43,139 nt of DNA, from NCBI RefSeq assembly GCF_000601455.1, contig NZ_AZQP01000023.1:1-43139 (forward strand). The letters are read 5' to 3'. The stretch comes from Fervidicella metallireducens AeB (GTDB lineage: Bacteria > Bacillota > Clostridia > Clostridiales > Caloramatoraceae). Both the position numbers and the translations under genes were made by a program. Every line of letters begins with the position of its first letter. Position 1 is the stretch's first letter. Positions 1 to 9,136 of the stretch are shown in pieces. Under the pieces are notes generated by a model. That model saw only the letters and a list, made by a program, of their open reading frames with translations. It made no database searches and was not told the DNA's origin.

Positions 1-2
1 CT

Positions 3-965
3 GGCTTTTACGGATGTGGTAAACAAAAGGATGATAAATTAGTAAAAATTCGATTAAATGAAGTGGTTCGTTCCATTTTCTATGCACCAATGTACGCTGC
101 AATAAATAATGGATACTTTAAAGATGAAGGTATAGAAATAGAACTTTCAACTGGTCAGGGAGCAGATAAAACAATGCAGCAGGTTTTATCTGGAAATGCC
201 GATATCGGTTTCTGTGGTCCAGAGCAGGTTATCTATCTTTATAATCAAGGAAGAGATGATTATGCAGTTTTATTTGCACAACTTACTAAAAGAGATGGCT
301 CATTCCTTGTTGGTAGAACAAAGGAAGAAAATTTCCAATGGGAAAATTTAAAGGGAAAAACAGTAATAGGCGGCAGACCTGGCGGGGTACCTGAAATGAG
401 TTTTGAATATGTCTTAAGAAACCACGGCCTAACACCTGGAAAGGATGTAAATGTAATAACTAATCTTGCCTTTACAGCAACTGCAACGGCTTTTAAATCT
501 GGAACTGGAGATTATGTAACACTATTTGAACCTACAGCAAGTATGCTTCAAAAGGATGCTTCAGGATATATAGTTGCATCTATAGGTAAAGCATCAGGAG
601 AAATACCATATACTTGTTTCTTCAGTACAAAATCATATATGGAGAAAAATCCTGACATTATAAAAAAATTTACAAGAGCAATTTATAGGGGTCAGCTTTG
701 GGTTGAAAAAAGCAAGTCAGAAGACGTTGCAAAGGCAGTAATAAGCTTTTTCCCAGGTTCAGATATTGACGTTTTAACTATGGTTGTTGATAGATATAAA
801 GCACAGGATACTTGGAATAAAACACCTGAATTAAAGGAAGAATCCCTAAGCAGATTAATGGATGTTATTCAATCATATAAAGCTGATTTGATTCCAAAAC
901 GACCACCTTTTACTGATATTGTAAACAATAAATTTGCTGAGGATGCAGTAAAAAACATTAAATAG
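3..965 (+). CDS. ABC transporter substrate-binding lipoprotein, SsuA/THI5 (NMT1) type, 5' end outside window
   Basis: The frame is open from base 3 and reads G-F-Y-G-C-G-K, so the cysteine codon at 15-17 looks like the lipobox cysteine of a lipoprotein whose signal peptide lies before the window; the GTG at 63 is therefore internal, not the start. The mature part (about 315 residues) begins with the family pattern in which the ligand site is followed by Y-A-P-M-Y-A-A-I-N-N-G-Y-F and D-E-G-I-E-I-E-L. NMT1/SsuA-like proteins bind small organic ligands (sulfonates, thiamine precursors, nitrate, others) outside the membrane and hand them to an ABC permease. The ATPase and permease genes follow directly (20 bases to the next start). 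The substrate cannot be read from the sequence; no riboswitch is visible because the upstream region is missing. Confidence 0.88.
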   Translation, partial: GFYGCGKQKDDKLVKIRLNEVVRSIFYAPMYAAINNGYFKDEGIEIELSTGQGADKTMQQVLSGNADIGFCGPEQVIYLYNQGRDDYAVLFAQLTKRDGSFLVGRTKEENFQWENLKGKTVIGGRPGGVPEMSFEYVLRNHGLTPGKDVNVITNLAFTATATAFKSGTGDYVTLFEPTASMLQKDASGYIVASIGKASGEIPYTCFFSTKSYMEKNPDIIKKFTRAIYRGQLWVEKSKSEDVAKAVISFFPGSDIDVLTMVVDRYKAQDTWNKTPELKEESLSRLMDVIQSYKADLIPKRPPFTDIVNNKFAEDAVKNIK

Positions 966-985
966 TTATTCTGGAGGGGATAATA

Positions 986-1762
986 GTGGCTCTTCTTAAA
1001 ATAGAAAACTTATCAATGAGATATCACACATTAGAAGGTGAGACTCCTGCCTTAAATAACCTGAACTTTGAAGTTAATTCAGGTGAATTTGTAAGCATAG
1101 TAGGTCCATCTGGCTGTGGAAAATCAACCCTTCTTTCATTAATTGCAGGTCTTATTCATCCTTCTGAGGGGAAAATATTATTAAATAACAAGGAAATACA
1201 AAACCCTTGTAATGAATGCAGTAAAATCGGTTACATGCTTCAAAAGGATCATCTTTTTGAGTGGAGAACTATCTACAAAAATATAACTCTAGGCCTTGAG
1301 ATACAAGGGAAACTGAGCAGTGAAAATATCCAAAGGGTTGATTACATGATAAAAAAATATGGACTTGAAAATTTCAAAAACTATTATCCCCAACAGCTTT
1401 CCGGTGGTATGCGTCAGAGAGTTGCATTAATAAGGACACTTGCTGTTAATCCTGAAATACTACTGTTGGATGAACCCTTCTCTGCACTTGATTACCAAAC
1501 AAGACTGGCAGTTTCAGATGAAATTTATAAAATTATAAAGGATGAAGGTAAAACTGCTGTTATGGTAACCCATGATATCTCTGAGGCCATTGCAATTGCT
1601 GACAGGGTAATAATTTTAACTAAACGTCCTGCAGAAATTAAAGACATTTTAAATATTAACCTTTCTATTGAAAATAGAACTCCACTTAAATCCAGAGAAG
1701 CTCCAGAATTCAGGCATTATTTCAATGCCATATGGAAGGAGCTGGATGTCCATGTTGAATAA
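986..1762 (+). CDS. ABC transporter ATP-binding protein, SsuB/TauB type
   Basis: This 258-residue protein is the cytoplasmic ATPase that powers the importer encoded around it. It shows Walker A (GPSGCGKST, about residue 41), a Q-loop (MLQKDHLFEW), the signature LSGGMRQR, Walker B ILLLDEPF and the H-loop VTHD, all intact and in order. The start is GTG at 986, chosen because CTGGAGGGGA sits a few bases upstream. It lies between the binding protein and the permease, whose start overlaps its 3' end, so the three genes form one transcript. Family membership (nitrate/sulfonate/taurine group) is clear; the substrate is not. Confidence 0.92.
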   Translation: MALLKIENLSMRYHTLEGETPALNNLNFEVNSGEFVSIVGPSGCGKSTLLSLIAGLIHPSEGKILLNNKEIQNPCNECSKIGYMLQKDHLFEWRTIYKNITLGLEIQGKLSSENIQRVDYMIKKYGLENFKNYYPQQLSGGMRQRVALIRTLAVNPEILLLDEPFSALDYQTRLAVSDEIYKIIKDEGKTAVMVTHDISEAIAIADRVIILTKRPAEIKDILNINLSIENRTPLKSREAPEFRHYFNAIWKELDVHVE

Positions 1763-2558
1763 TAATTTATCAAAGGAACATCAGATTTTCTTAAAAAGAG
1801 TTAAGAGAAGAAAAAATCTTATAGTTTTAACACAGATTATAATACTTCTTGTATTTTTCATACAATGGGAGCTTACCGCAAGATATAAGCTTGTTGATCC
1901 ATTCCTTGTGAGTCAGCCTAGCAGAATGTTTAAGTTTTTAGTGAAGCTTTACGGTGAAGGAATGCTCTTTAGGCACATTTTTGTAACTTGCTATGAAACA
2001 ATCGTAGGCTTCCTCTTAGGCACAGTAATCGGAACTCTGATTTCAATAATTTTGTGGTGGTCAGACTTTATATGCAAGGTATTAGACCCTTATTTAGTTG
2101 TTCTAAATGCCCTACCTAAGATTGCACTTGGGCCTATATTGATTTTCTGGATTGGAAACGGTCAGCCTGCCATTATAATGATGGCACTTATGATATCCCT
2201 TATTGTAACAATAATCTCTGTACTCTCTGGATTTAAAGAGGTTGATGATGATAAGATAAAACTTATAAAAACCCTTGGAGGAAACAAGTTTCAGATACTA
2301 AAATATGTAGTTCTTCCAGCCAGTATACCAACGATGATTTCGGCACTTAAAATAAATGTCGGACTTTCCTGGGTTGGTGTTATTGTAGGTGAATTTCTTG
2401 TAGCCAAAGAGGGACTAGGATTTTTAATTGTCTTTGGCGGTCAGGTTGCTCAACTTGATATGGTAATGGTCAGTATATTGATTCTTTCAATAGCTGCCTA
2501 TCTTATGTATGAAGCAGTAACTGCCCTGGAGAGACGATATATTAAATATAGATCCTGA
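1752..2558 (+). CDS. ABC transporter permease, SsuC/TauC type
   Basis: The protein has about 268 residues with an early membrane helix (LIVLTQIIILLVFFIQW), further helices, and the BPD_transp_1 coupling region, including L-P-K-I-A-L-G-P-I-L-I-F-W-I-G-N-G, typical of SsuC-like permeases, and the EAA-type loop around K-T-L-G-G-N-K-F. The frame is open from 1668, but AAGGAG at 1736-1741 points to ATG 1746 (4-base spacing) or ATG 1752 (10-base spacing); I chose 1752, and either start overlaps the end of the ATPase gene. It is the membrane channel of the importer. A hairpin terminator starts inside its stop codon, closing the three-gene operon. Confidence 0.9.
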   Translation: MLNNNLSKEHQIFLKRVKRRKNLIVLTQIIILLVFFIQWELTARYKLVDPFLVSQPSRMFKFLVKLYGEGMLFRHIFVTCYETIVGFLLGTVIGTLISIILWWSDFICKVLDPYLVVLNALPKIALGPILIFWIGNGQPAIIMMALMISLIVTIISVLSGFKEVDDDKIKLIKTLGGNKFQILKYVVLPASIPTMISALKINVGLSWVGVIVGEFLVAKEGLGFLIVFGGQVAQLDMVMVSILILSIAAYLMYEAVTALERRYIKYRS

Positions 2559-2589
2559 AACAGGAACCATATTGATGGTTCCTGTTTTT
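2558..2589 (+). terminator. Rho-independent terminator after the ABC importer
   Basis: A 13-base perfect stem (AAACAGGAACCAT at 2558-2570, ATGGTTCCTGTTT at 2575-2587) with an ATTG loop runs into a T tract. Its first base is the last base of the permease stop codon. Confidence 0.9.
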
Positions 2590-2641
2590 ATGGTAATTAT
2601 AGCTTGTTTTAACAATATATTTAATTATTTTACAATTTGTA

Positions 2642-2668
2642 TAAAGTTTTAGAATTTTTTCTCGAAAA
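2642..2668 (+). promoter_or_regulatory. Candidate sigma-28 (FliA/SigD) promoter of the chemoreceptor gene
   Basis: TAAAGTTT at 2642-2649 equals the sigma-28 -35 consensus. After 11 bases comes CTCGAAAA (2661-2668), which matches five of eight bases of the -10 consensus GCCGATAA, including the central CGA. It lies about 35 bases before the start codon of a chemotaxis receptor, a usual sigma-28 target. The -10 match is imperfect, so this is a candidate only. Confidence 0.45.
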
Positions 2669-2702
2669 CTATTTATGTAATAGCTATTGAGGAGGATTCA
2701 AA

Positions 2703-4676
2703 ATGAGAAGAAAAAGTTCTATCAAATTTAAGCTAATTTCAATCTTTATTATTTTATCAACGATTCCTATAATTATTGCATCTACCTTTTCAGTTTTCCA
2801 GGCAAATAAACTTGTAATTGAAAAGGTTAACGAATTAACCCATCAAATTGCAACTGAAAAGGCTGCTTATATTGATTCTTTTATTATTTCAGTTGAAAAT
2901 TCTTTAAATGCACTTTCATCTATGGATTCAGTTATAAACCTGAATGAAACTCCATTGATGGCTGAACTTAAAAGAACACAGGAAACCAACGGAAATCTGT
3001 TATTTGCATACGTTGGAACAAGTGATAAAGAAATGTTTAAATATCCTTATACCAAGCTCCCAGATGGTTATGATCCAACACAAAGACCTTGGTATAAACA
3101 GGCTACCCAGTTTCCTAACACTATAATTATTACAGAACCATATAAAAGCTCATCAACAGGAAAATTAGTCGTTACACTGGCAAAGTCAGTTATGACAACC
3201 AAGGGAAAAACTGCCGTTGTTGGACTTGATGTTGAACTTACAAAGCTTTGTGAACAAATAGCACAGACTAAAGTTGGACAGACAGGTTATGCTTCTTTAT
3301 TACTTCCTAATGGAGTAATTTTAGCCCATAAGGATAATAATTTAATCTTAACAAACATTGCAGAAAAATATGACTGGGGAAAGGAACTTATAAGCAAAAA
3401 AGAAGGAAATATTAAATACAACTTCCAAGGCACAGACAAGATAATGGGTATAAGCCAATCTAAAAAAACTGGCTGGCTCTCTGTGGCAAGTATAGGCTCA
3501 ACAGAATATGCAAGCAACTTAAAACAGTCTACATATATTATATTTGCTTTAGTTGTTATAATGGCAATAATAAGTTCATTTATAGGATTTGTTTACACCA
3601 AGAAGATAACCAATCCACTTAACAAACTTTCAGAACTTATGAAAAAAGCAGAGGAAGGTGACTATACTATTGATATAGATGCAAATAGGGCTGATGAAAT
3701 TGGTCAGATTCAGCTAAGCTTTAAAAACCTTGTTGAAACCCAGAGAAATCTATTAAAGGATATAGTATCTTCATCAAAACAGCTTTTAGGTGCATCAGAA
3801 GATATGCTTAAAACTTCAGCGGTTTCAGTAAATGCCATGAATAACATCAACGATTCAATAGGAGAGATAGCAGCCTCTGCACAAAACAACGCTGCAAGCC
3901 TGGAAGAAGCTAATGCAGGAATTGAAGAGATGGCTTCAAATGCTCAAACCGTTGCTATGGCTGTTCAAAAAGTAAAGGACAATAGCGAAGAGTCTGTAAA
4001 AATAGCAACCTCAGGTTATGAATCGGTTGATTTGGCAGCAAAATCTATGGCAAAAATCAAGGATTCTGCTGAAGATATCAACCTTGTAGTTGGTGAGTTA
4101 TATGAAGCTTCAAATCAAATAGATACTATTGTAAAAACAATTACTACAATTGCTTCCCAGACAAACCTTCTGGCTTTAAATGCTGCTATTGAAGCTGCAA
4201 GAGCTGGGGAAGCTGGCCGTGGTTTTGCAGTTGTTGCAGATGAAGTTAGAAAACTGGCTGAGGAAAGCAGCTCAGCTGCTAAAAATATTGAAAATCTTAT
4301 TGTCAGCATACAAAGTAAGGTCAAGGCAGCTGTAAGTACAACTGAACAGGAAATCAAACTTGTTGAAGAAGGAACACAAAATTCATTGCTAGTTATGGAA
4401 GCCCTTGATAAAATAGTTTCTTCAATAAAATCACTTAACAACCACATTGAGGAGGTTGCAGCTGCCTCAGAAGAACAGTCTGCAGCTGCTGAGGAGATGT
4501 CTGCTGTTATTAACAATATAAATCACTCTATTGAACAAACTGTTAAAAATACTGAAGAAATGGCAGGTACAACTAACGAGCAAAAAAGAGTTATTCTTGA
4601 AGTTGAAGAATCAGCAAAGCAGCTTGAGCAACTGGCAAATACCTTATCTTCACAGGTTGAGAAATTTAAAATATAA
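2703..4676 (+). CDS. Methyl-accepting chemotaxis protein with dCache sensor domain
   Basis: This 657-residue transmembrane receptor reports ligand binding to CheA/CheW. It has a membrane helix at about residues 9-30, an extracellular region to about 272 with dCache features (D-P-T-Q-R-P-W-Y-K followed by the I-T-E-P-Y strand), a second helix at about 276-298, a HAMP linker to about 352 and a long signalling coiled coil. The conserved hairpin tip ([20 protein letters not shown]) is at about residue 485. It ends in E-K-F-K-I with no CheR-binding pentapeptide. GAGGAGG lies 7 bases before ATG. No chemotaxis or flagellar gene is beside it, so the receptor is an orphan locus. The ligand is not predictable, although the Y-K-x and D residues of the distal pocket resemble amine/amino-acid-binding dCache domains. 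Confidence 0.93.
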   Translation: MRRKSSIKFKLISIFIILSTIPIIIASTFSVFQANKLVIEKVNELTHQIATEKAAYIDSFIISVENSLNALSSMDSVINLNETPLMAELKRTQETNGNLLFAYVGTSDKEMFKYPYTKLPDGYDPTQRPWYKQATQFPNTIIITEPYKSSSTGKLVVTLAKSVMTTKGKTAVVGLDVELTKLCEQIAQTKVGQTGYASLLLPNGVILAHKDNNLILTNIAEKYDWGKELISKKEGNIKYNFQGTDKIMGISQSKKTGWLSVASIGSTEYASNLKQSTYIIFALVVIMAIISSFIGFVYTKKITNPLNKLSELMKKAEEGDYTIDIDANRADEIGQIQLSFKNLVETQRNLLKDIVSSSKQLLGASEDMLKTSAVSVNAMNNINDSIGEIAASAQNNAASLEEANAGIEEMASNAQTVAMAVQKVKDNSEESVKIATSGYESVDLAAKSMAKIKDSAEDINLVVGELYEASNQIDTIVKTITTIASQTNLLALNAAIEAARAGEAGRGFAVVADEVRKLAEESSSAAKNIENLIVSIQSKVKAAVSTTEQEIKLVEEGTQNSLLVMEALDKIVSSIKSLNNHIEEVAAASEEQSAAAEEMSAVINNINHSIEQTVKNTEEMAGTTNEQKRVILEVEESAKQLEQLANTLSSQVEKFKI

Positions 4677-4681
4677 CATAA

Positions 4682-4705
4682 AAGGATGGGGTTTTCCCCA
4701 TCCTT
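4682..4705. terminator. Bidirectional hairpin terminator between chemoreceptor and AOR
   Basis: A perfect 10-base stem, AAGGATGGGG (4682-4691) and CCCCATCCTT (4696-4705) around TTTT, lies between two converging genes. The minus strand then reads a T-rich stretch, and the hairpin reaches the AOR stop codon, so it probably serves both directions. Confidence 0.8.
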
Positions 4706-6436
4706 ATAATTCTTCTATCATTTTCTTATACATCTCAACCATTTTCTTTGCCTTTTCACTATCCAGTTTTCCATTTAAAGTTTTGGTCTGGAAAAATCTT
4801 TCTGGTATTTTCACACTGTCAAGACTGTAGCCTAATTTTTTCTTTATTTCATATTTTAGTTTTAAAATTTCTTTTGCTGTTTTTGTAAGTTCCTCATTTG
4901 TAACTTTTATTCCTACAGAATCAAGTGCTTCGATTATAACTTCCCTTGAATATACTTTTCTTGCAAATAAACATATAACAAGGCTTGTTAAAATGTTTCT
5001 CTCTAGTTCTTCAAAGAGAAGATTTTTTAATATATCTTCTTCCTTAACTCCTGCCTGGTCAAAGGAATATCCACCATTATCAAGGTGTGAATGTCTTGAA
5101 CCCACAGCAAATCCAACAACACTGCCATATCCTGTGTGATAACCTGGCATTTCGTTACCACCAAGATGACAGCAAAATCATTACCTCCATATATATTTGA
5201 TGCATAATCAACGCCATATCCCAGATCTTTGTAGAATTTATTTTTCCTTGATGCTATGTATTTGACAGCAACCATATAGTTCTGAAGTATTCCAAAGTCT
5301 AATGGCAGCAAAGTATCATCAATGGTTATGATACCCCTTTTATAGGCCTCAGTTGCCCATCCTAAAGCAACTCCGGTTGAAATAGCATCAAGTCCTTCAC
5401 TCTCAACAACATCAATAAGTTGAAGAATCTCATTTGTTGTTTTTAGTCCTAAAAAGCTTCCAAGTGCAAATACAAGCTCATGATCATAAGAGACATCAAC
5501 TGTTTCAAACTCATAACCTACATCAAATTCCCTTCTAAATTGACCTATGTGAATACAGCCAATAGGGCATCCTGAACAAGCAACCTTTCTGACTAAGGTT
5601 TCCTTTGCAAACCTCTCCCCTGAAATATCATCAGCAAAATCAATTTTCGTATTCTGCAGATTTAAGGAAGGTAAAGAATTCATTTCATTTAGTGGAATAA
5701 CATTAATTGATGTTCCAACCTCATGATATTTTTTCATTACGTCGGTTTTTATTACTGTATCATATATTTTATCATATACATCTCTGTATTTCTTTCTATA
5801 ACCATTGTCTATTGGTATAGAATTATCACCTATAATAACTATACCCTTTAGCAGTTTAGAGCCAAAACAAGCCCCAAGTCCAAGTCTGCCAAAGTGTCTG
5901 TAGGTATCTACATTTATCCCCGCATATGTAACCAGATTTTCTCCTGCTCTTCCTATTCTCATGGAACTTCTTATACCACTGCCACCTGTATGCTGTCTGA
6001 AAATTTTCCCTGTTTCCTCAACAGAGAGTCCCCAGATTGCCCTTGCATCCTTAAATTTTACCTTATCATCAATAACAAGATACTCAGGATGCTTTGCCCT
6101 TCCTGTAATAACCATTGCATCTATCCCACTGAAACGCATAGCCATAGCCAACCTGCCACCTGCGTGACTTTCCCCATATTCCTTTGTATGAGGGGAGTAA
6201 AAGGTTGCAACTACCTTTGTACAAACCGGCATAACAAAGGACAATGGTCCATTTGCAAATATTATAGGCTGCTCAGGATCAAGCGGATCTAAATCAGGTT
6301 TTATGTTTTCATCTAGTAACTTTGCAGCAACACCTGTTCCACCTATGTATTTTACTAAATCCTTTCTCTCTTCATATCTGAATTCTTCTTTTTCTAAGTC
6401 TATATATAAGACGTTAATATAATCTTTACCAAGCAT
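4704..6436 (-). CDS. aor: Aldehyde:ferredoxin oxidoreductase (tungsten type), interrupted by a one-base frameshift near 5168
   Basis: AOR oxidises aldehydes to carboxylic acids (or the reverse) with a bis-pterin tungsten centre and ferredoxin. The 5' frame (6436 to 5027) and 3' frame (5150 to 4704) overlap. Restoring one G to the plus-strand run at 5168 (GATGACAGC to GATGGACAGC) joins them as A-V-H-L-G-G-N-E-M-P-G-Y-H, giving 577 residues, normal for the family. The N-terminal pterin region contains G-G-T-G-V-A-A and Y-G-E-S-H-A-G-G-R-L-A. The [4Fe-4S] ligands are C287, C290 and C294 (CSGCPIGC), with the fourth in L-V-I-C-L-F. GGAGG lies before ATG 6436, inside the end of the polyferredoxin gene, and the hairpin at 4682-4705 ends the operon. 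A true pseudogene is possible, but see the frameshift finding. Confidence 0.88.
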
Positions 6437-6439
6437 ATT

Positions 6440-6838
6440 CTAAACCTCCTTTGTGGTTATGCACCTATGGGGACAGTATTTTGCACAATATCCACAATGG
6501 CTACATATAATAGGATATTTATCCTCATCCATCCTTATGGCGGATACAGAACAAGCCTTCGCACACTGACCGCATCTTACACAATTATTTTTGTGGAAAA
6601 CAACTCCCCCGCCTTTTCTTAAAGTTAATGCATTAAATTTACAAGCCTCCATACATGCTGGCTCATTGCAGGCTCTACATATGTTTATAACAAATTCCCC
6701 TGTAAAACCACCTGATGTTTTTACGTCTATAGCTGAATTAGCAGCTGAAAATTCACCCCTTAACCTGGCACAAGCCTGACGACAAGAGAGACATCCTATA
6801 CATCTTCTTCTGTCCACAACCTTTAAAACCTTAGGCAT
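6440..6838 (-). CDS. Polyferredoxin with four [4Fe-4S] motifs, AOR electron-transfer partner
   Basis: The 132-residue protein starts at ATG 6838, chosen because GGAGGAG lies 5 bases upstream (6844-6850); the open frame reaches 6946, but that stretch overlaps the preceding gene. Four cysteine clusters are visible: CIGCLSCRQAC, CRACNEPACMEAC, CVRCGQCAKAC and CSHCGYCAKYC, each suited to one [4Fe-4S] cluster. Such HycB/AorA-like proteins carry electrons between AOR-family enzymes and soluble carriers. Its stop codon is 3 bases from the AOR start, so translation is probably coupled. The immediate pairing strongly suggests it is the dedicated subunit or donor of this AOR. Confidence 0.9.
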   Translation of the reverse strand: MPKVLKVVDRRRCIGCLSCRQACARLRGEFSAANSAIDVKTSGGFTGEFVINICRACNEPACMEACKFNALTLRKGGGVVFHKNNCVRCGQCAKACSVSAIRMDEDKYPIICSHCGYCAKYCPHRCITTKEV

Positions 6839-6861
6839 CCTAACTCCTCCAAACTCTTTAA

Positions 6862-7512
6862 TTAAGAAATTTTCTCTATCATTTCCTTTACATTTATCAA
6901 TGAGTTGTACGATAGATTTACTAAATTCTTTCCCTGCTTGATACATTCATTTTTGGGGTAAGAATAACCTATCTTCAAGTTAAAAATAAAATTATCTTCT
7001 TTTATATTATTCTCAATAAACAAAATAAAATTATCATAATTTTTATTGTTTATCTCAAGGGAATTTAACTTCAGTTCATTGGATTTTCTATTTTTTTTGC
7101 TAAATTCAACATGCATATGCATAAACTTGCTTGATAATACAAACTCCCATAATTTCATTTTTTTACTGGTTAAAATATCAATTATTTTATAAGCCTCATC
7201 CTTCGTAGAGGAAGAAAATATGGCTTCAATACTGAGGGCATCCTTATCTAATTTTATAATCACCTTGGAATCATTAAAACCACCCTTGTATTCACTATAT
7301 ATATCAGTACTCTTCTTGTTAAAACTATGAAAATCCCTCTGTAGTTCCAGCACTCCCCCAGTTTTGCTATGATGATTTTTCTGCATTTGATAACATAGTG
7401 CTCTAAAATGCATTTTTAAATCATTTCTAACCCTTTCATACTCCTCCTTTGCTAATTTATCCTTATTTTTAAAATAATCAAAGTCTACCCCAGTTAATCC
7501 ATTAAACTCCAT
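6862..7512 (-). CDS. Conserved hypothetical protein, first gene of the AOR operon
   Basis: I do not recognise this 216-residue protein. It has no signal peptide, membrane helix or cysteine cluster. It is charged and mixed alpha/beta in character, with two strand-rich segments (K-V-I-I-K-L-D around residue 87 and F-I-F-N-L-K-I-G-Y around 178) separated by an amphipathic region. GGGGGAG precedes ATG 7512, and a TATAAT lies about 50 bases upstream. Its stop codon is 23 bases before the polyferredoxin start with no terminator between, so it is probably co-transcribed with polyferredoxin and AOR. A role in AOR assembly or regulation is only a guess from position. Confidence 0.75.
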   Translation of the reverse strand: MEFNGLTGVDFDYFKNKDKLAKEEYERVRNDLKMHFRALCYQMQKNHHSKTGGVLELQRDFHSFNKKSTDIYSEYKGGFNDSKVIIKLDKDALSIEAIFSSSTKDEAYKIIDILTSKKMKLWEFVLSSKFMHMHVEFSKKNRKSNELKLNSLEINNKNYDNFILFIENNIKEDNFIFNLKIGYSYPKNECIKQGKNLVNLSYNSLINVKEMIEKIS

Positions 7513-7562
7513 ATTAACTCCCCCTCATTCTATAAAAAAGATGTTAATTCCATTTTCTATTA

Positions 7563-7568
7563 ATTATA
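7563..7568 (-). promoter_or_regulatory. Candidate -10 element of the AOR operon
   Basis: The minus strand reads a perfect TATAAT here, about 50 bases before the first gene of the operon. No good -35 box is found 16-18 bases upstream, so an activator may be needed or the call may be chance in AT-rich DNA. Confidence 0.35.
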
Positions 7569-7644
7569 CACAAATAATAACAAAAATGATATTAACACCT
7601 TTTGACTTTTTTCTACCTATATCTACTTTTTTAACACTATACTA

Positions 7645-8930
7645 TTAAATCTGTTCAAGGAGTTTATTAGCTTTCATCATATATTCTAAAGCTGCCTTTT
7701 CATCATTGTTGTTTTTATACATCTCTGATAGCTTTAAATACATTTGTGCTTCCTCCTTTATGTCCCCTATTTTTTGTATTAAATCTACAGCTAAAAATGC
7801 AGTAATCTCGGCTCTCATAAAGTCTTTAAGCTCTGCTAAATATTCAAATTTTGTTTTAAAAACTGAAACTAACCCATCTGTATTATTATCCTTTATCATA
7901 ACGTTTTCAGCCTTCTCTAAGACTTCCATTGATTTATCCAGTTTATTAAGCTGTTTATAAAAATCCGCTAAATTTAAATAACTCTCAACTAGATACTATC
8001 CTCACTATTCTCCTTATATTCGATAGCTTCATTTATATATTCTATAGCCTTTTCCCTATCCCCAATTTCCCAAAGACAAAGAGCCGCGTTATTTCTAGCC
8101 CTTCCCATACCAGCAATATCCCCTTCTTTTTTATATCTCTCAAAGGCTTCATCGAAATTTTCTATTCCTTCCTGATTTTCTTTCTGTTCAATTATTATGA
8201 GTCCCTTCATCATTTCTAATCCAGGATATAAGCTTTCTTTTTTGCTGAAATCGTTTTTATTAAGAAAATCATATGTTTTTTCGATAAATTCCTTTGCTTC
8301 GTTATATTTTTTAAGACTTATATAGCATAGGGATATGTTGTATAGAATTTTTGCAACAAGATTTTTATCTGTTTCTTGATTAGCGTTTCTGTATGCACTT
8401 AAATAATATCCAACTGCCATATCATACTTCTCAGTATGATATAAACATGTACCTATTTTAAAGAAAATATCAACTATTGTCTGAATTTCTTTTGTCTTGA
8501 GGTAATATGTAAGAGCCTGAATATTAAGTTCAAAAGCTGCATTATAGTTATTCTGAGTATAATGGCATTTTCCCTTTATATAGTAAAAATAGCCTTTCTG
8601 CGAATCATCCAGATATTGAAATATATCCTTAGCCTTTTCAACATTCTCAGCAGCAGCATCATATTTTTTTTCATTAAATAGGTTTTCACATTCTTCCTTT
8701 ATTAAGCTGAATTTTTTTCTATATCTTTCTTCTTCTGTTAATATAAAATAATCAACATCAACTTCTAATTTTTCTGATATATATTCTAATAAAGCACTGC
8801 TGGGTTTGCATTTTCCCTTTTCTACAGCACTTATCTGAGCAGCCGTAACCCTGTCACCAGCTAACTCCTTTAATGTAAGTCCCATCTGTTTTCTTCTCTT
8901 TCTTATTTTTTCCCCCAGATTTAAATTCAT
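7645..8930 (-). CDS. HTH (XRE)-TPR transcriptional regulator, RRNPP-like, interrupted by a one-base frameshift near 7992
   Basis: The N-terminal 65 residues are an XRE helix-turn-helix (L-G-E-K-I-R-K-R-R-K-Q, then L-K-E-L-A-G-D-R-V-T-A-A-Q-I-S-A-V-E-K-G). The rest is a chain of tetratricopeptide repeats. The first frame stops at 7989 after residue 313. Adding one G at 7992 on the plus strand (CTAGATAC to CTAGGATAC) carries it into the next frame as D-S-I-L-V-E-S-Y-L-N-L-A-D-F-Y, another TPR. The repaired protein has 428 residues, matching the neighbouring paralogue of about 434. RRNPP proteins (PlcR, NprR, Rap) bind short peptides through the TPR domain; whether this one does is unknown. The ATG 8930 has a modest RBS (AGGTGA). 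It lies upstream of the AOR operon on the same strand. Confidence 0.82.
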
Positions 8931-9069
8931 AATTTCACCTACTTCATAACCTTAAGCTGTTCACCAGAATAATACATTATTTTCTATAATATTCTTCAAT
9001 TTTTATAAAATTCCTTCTTTTTTATAAAATCTACTTAAATTTGACATGTTATATGTTTATAATATTATT

Positions 9070-9087
9070 CTTTAATCCTGATTAAAG
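9070..9087. promoter_or_regulatory. 18-base palindrome between the two HTH-TPR genes
   Basis: CTTTAATC (9070-9077) and GATTAAAG (9080-9087) form a perfect 8-base inverted repeat with a CT spacer, about 140 bases upstream of the second regulator's start and just beyond the first one's terminator. The size and symmetry suit a dimeric HTH protein's operator, possibly autoregulation; the assignment is inference. Confidence 0.35.
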
Positions 9088-9096
9088 TTTTAAAAT

Positions 9097-9123
9097 AAAA
9101 ACTGTACTCTTTGTACAGTTTTT
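9097..9123 (-). terminator. Rho-independent terminator of the 437-codon HTH-TPR gene
   Basis: AAAAACTGTAC (9097-9107) and GTACAGTTTTT (9113-9123) form an 11-base stem with a 5-base loop, and the minus strand ends in a T run. It begins 14 bases beyond the stop codon and separates the two regulator genes. Confidence 0.8.
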
Positions 9124-9136
9124 ACTAAATTTTTAT

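Noticed and set aside
4704..5150. Independent 148-codon gene starting at ATG 5150
   Set aside because: It lacks an RBS and is the conserved C-terminal part of AOR in the next frame.
7645..7929. Separate 94-codon TPR gene
   Set aside because: Its frame extends upstream of the ATG with TPR sequence and joins the regulator after one base is restored; no RBS at the ATG.
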